DNA from: Wolbachia endosymbiont of Ctenocephalides felis wCfeT | GTDB taxonomy: Bacteria; Pseudomonadota; Alphaproteobacteria; Rickettsiales; Anaplasmataceae | DNA: 64,000 bases | Assembly: GCF_012277295.1 (NCBI RefSeq) | Contig: NZ_CP051156.1 | Span: forward strand, 1,178,001 to 1,242,000 | Reading direction: 5' to 3' | In this document: positions 63,992 through 64,000 of the stretch, piece by piece | Layout: the number at the start of each line of letters is the position of its first letter | Position numbering within the stretch: position 1 is the stretch's first letter | Notes under the pieces: generated by a model | What the model was told of the DNA's origin: nothing | Database searches by the model: none | What the model saw: only the letters and a program-made list of their open reading frames with translations | Program-made: the position numbers and the translations under genes

Positions 63992-64000
63992 TTTATTTAT

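Overview
The window looks like a chromosomal segment of a Wolbachia-type endosymbiont (Rickettsiales, Anaplasmataceae). It is AT-rich. Its core genes (rne end, murD, coq9, lipA, rpmB, a PleC-like kinase, an argD-like aminotransferase, valS, ubiB, znuA/znuC, ligA, nth) read like Wolbachia proteins. Short Wolbachia-style palindromes sit inside coding sequence (murD, valS). The identification is by recognition; no database search was possible. No tRNA, rRNA or CRISPR array was seen.

Layout. 1-2.4 kb: end of an RNase E/G gene, murD, coq9. 2.5-4.0 kb: IS66-type element that cuts off tenA. 4.0-13.1 kb: a thiamine operon on the minus strand (thiC, thiO, thiS, thiG, a ThiD-ThiE fusion, thiF-rhodanese, thiE, thiM, thiD, tenA remnant) behind a recognisable TPP riboswitch. 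14.2-14.9 kb: C-terminal part of metE, cut by an IS66 copy. 16.4-33.9 kb: ordinary core genes and Wolbachia hypotheticals, with IS66 and IS5 copies. 34.0-39.3 kb: IS copies and phage-like or decayed genes (antirepressor, IS5-split gene). 39.8-43.9 kb: panC, panG-type ketopantoate reductase, panD, panB and a leucine/valine dehydrogenase. 44.2-52.5 kb: iscS, an EamA transporter, bioB, the bioF-bioH-bioC-bioD-bioA operon, iscA, iscU. 53.4-55.1 kb: N-terminal part of metE, frameshifted and cut by an IS66 copy. 55.1-64 kb: ligA, a small XRE regulator behind a group II intron, another IS66 copy, nth, a membrane protein.

Main result. The two metE pieces fit together. The IS66 ends at 14,897 and 55,097 carry the same 9 bases (GCCCAGACA) next to them, and joining the flanks through one copy of these bases restores the metE reading frame. 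The two IS copies are in opposite orientation. The simplest reading is that one IS66 insertion split metE and that recombination between two IS66 copies then inverted about 39 kb. Undoing the inversion on paper puts thiamine, methionine, Fe-S, biotin and pantothenate genes next to each other as one nutritional island of about 25 kb, with core genes on both sides and IS66 copies at its edges.

How the genes work together. ThiC and the ThiO/S/G/F branch would make the two halves of thiamine. ThiE joins them, and ThiM and ThiD salvage precursors. IscS, IscU and IscA could supply sulfur and Fe-S clusters needed by ThiF/ThiS, ThiC, BioB and LipA. PanB, PanG, PanD and PanC form a complete pantothenate route, and the amino-acid dehydrogenase next to them could make 2-ketoisovalerate from host valine. 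BioC, H, F, A, D and B form a full biotin route. metE and tenA are broken, so the island appears to be decaying at its IS boundaries while the vitamin pathways stay open.

The window carries seven full-length IS66-type copies plus one 56-bp end fragment, two IS5-type copies, one group II intron, and IS1- and IS3-like remnants. Only one pair of IS66 flanks matches as a target duplication, so repeated IS-mediated rearrangement (or, as an alternative, assembly joins at repeats) has to be kept in mind.
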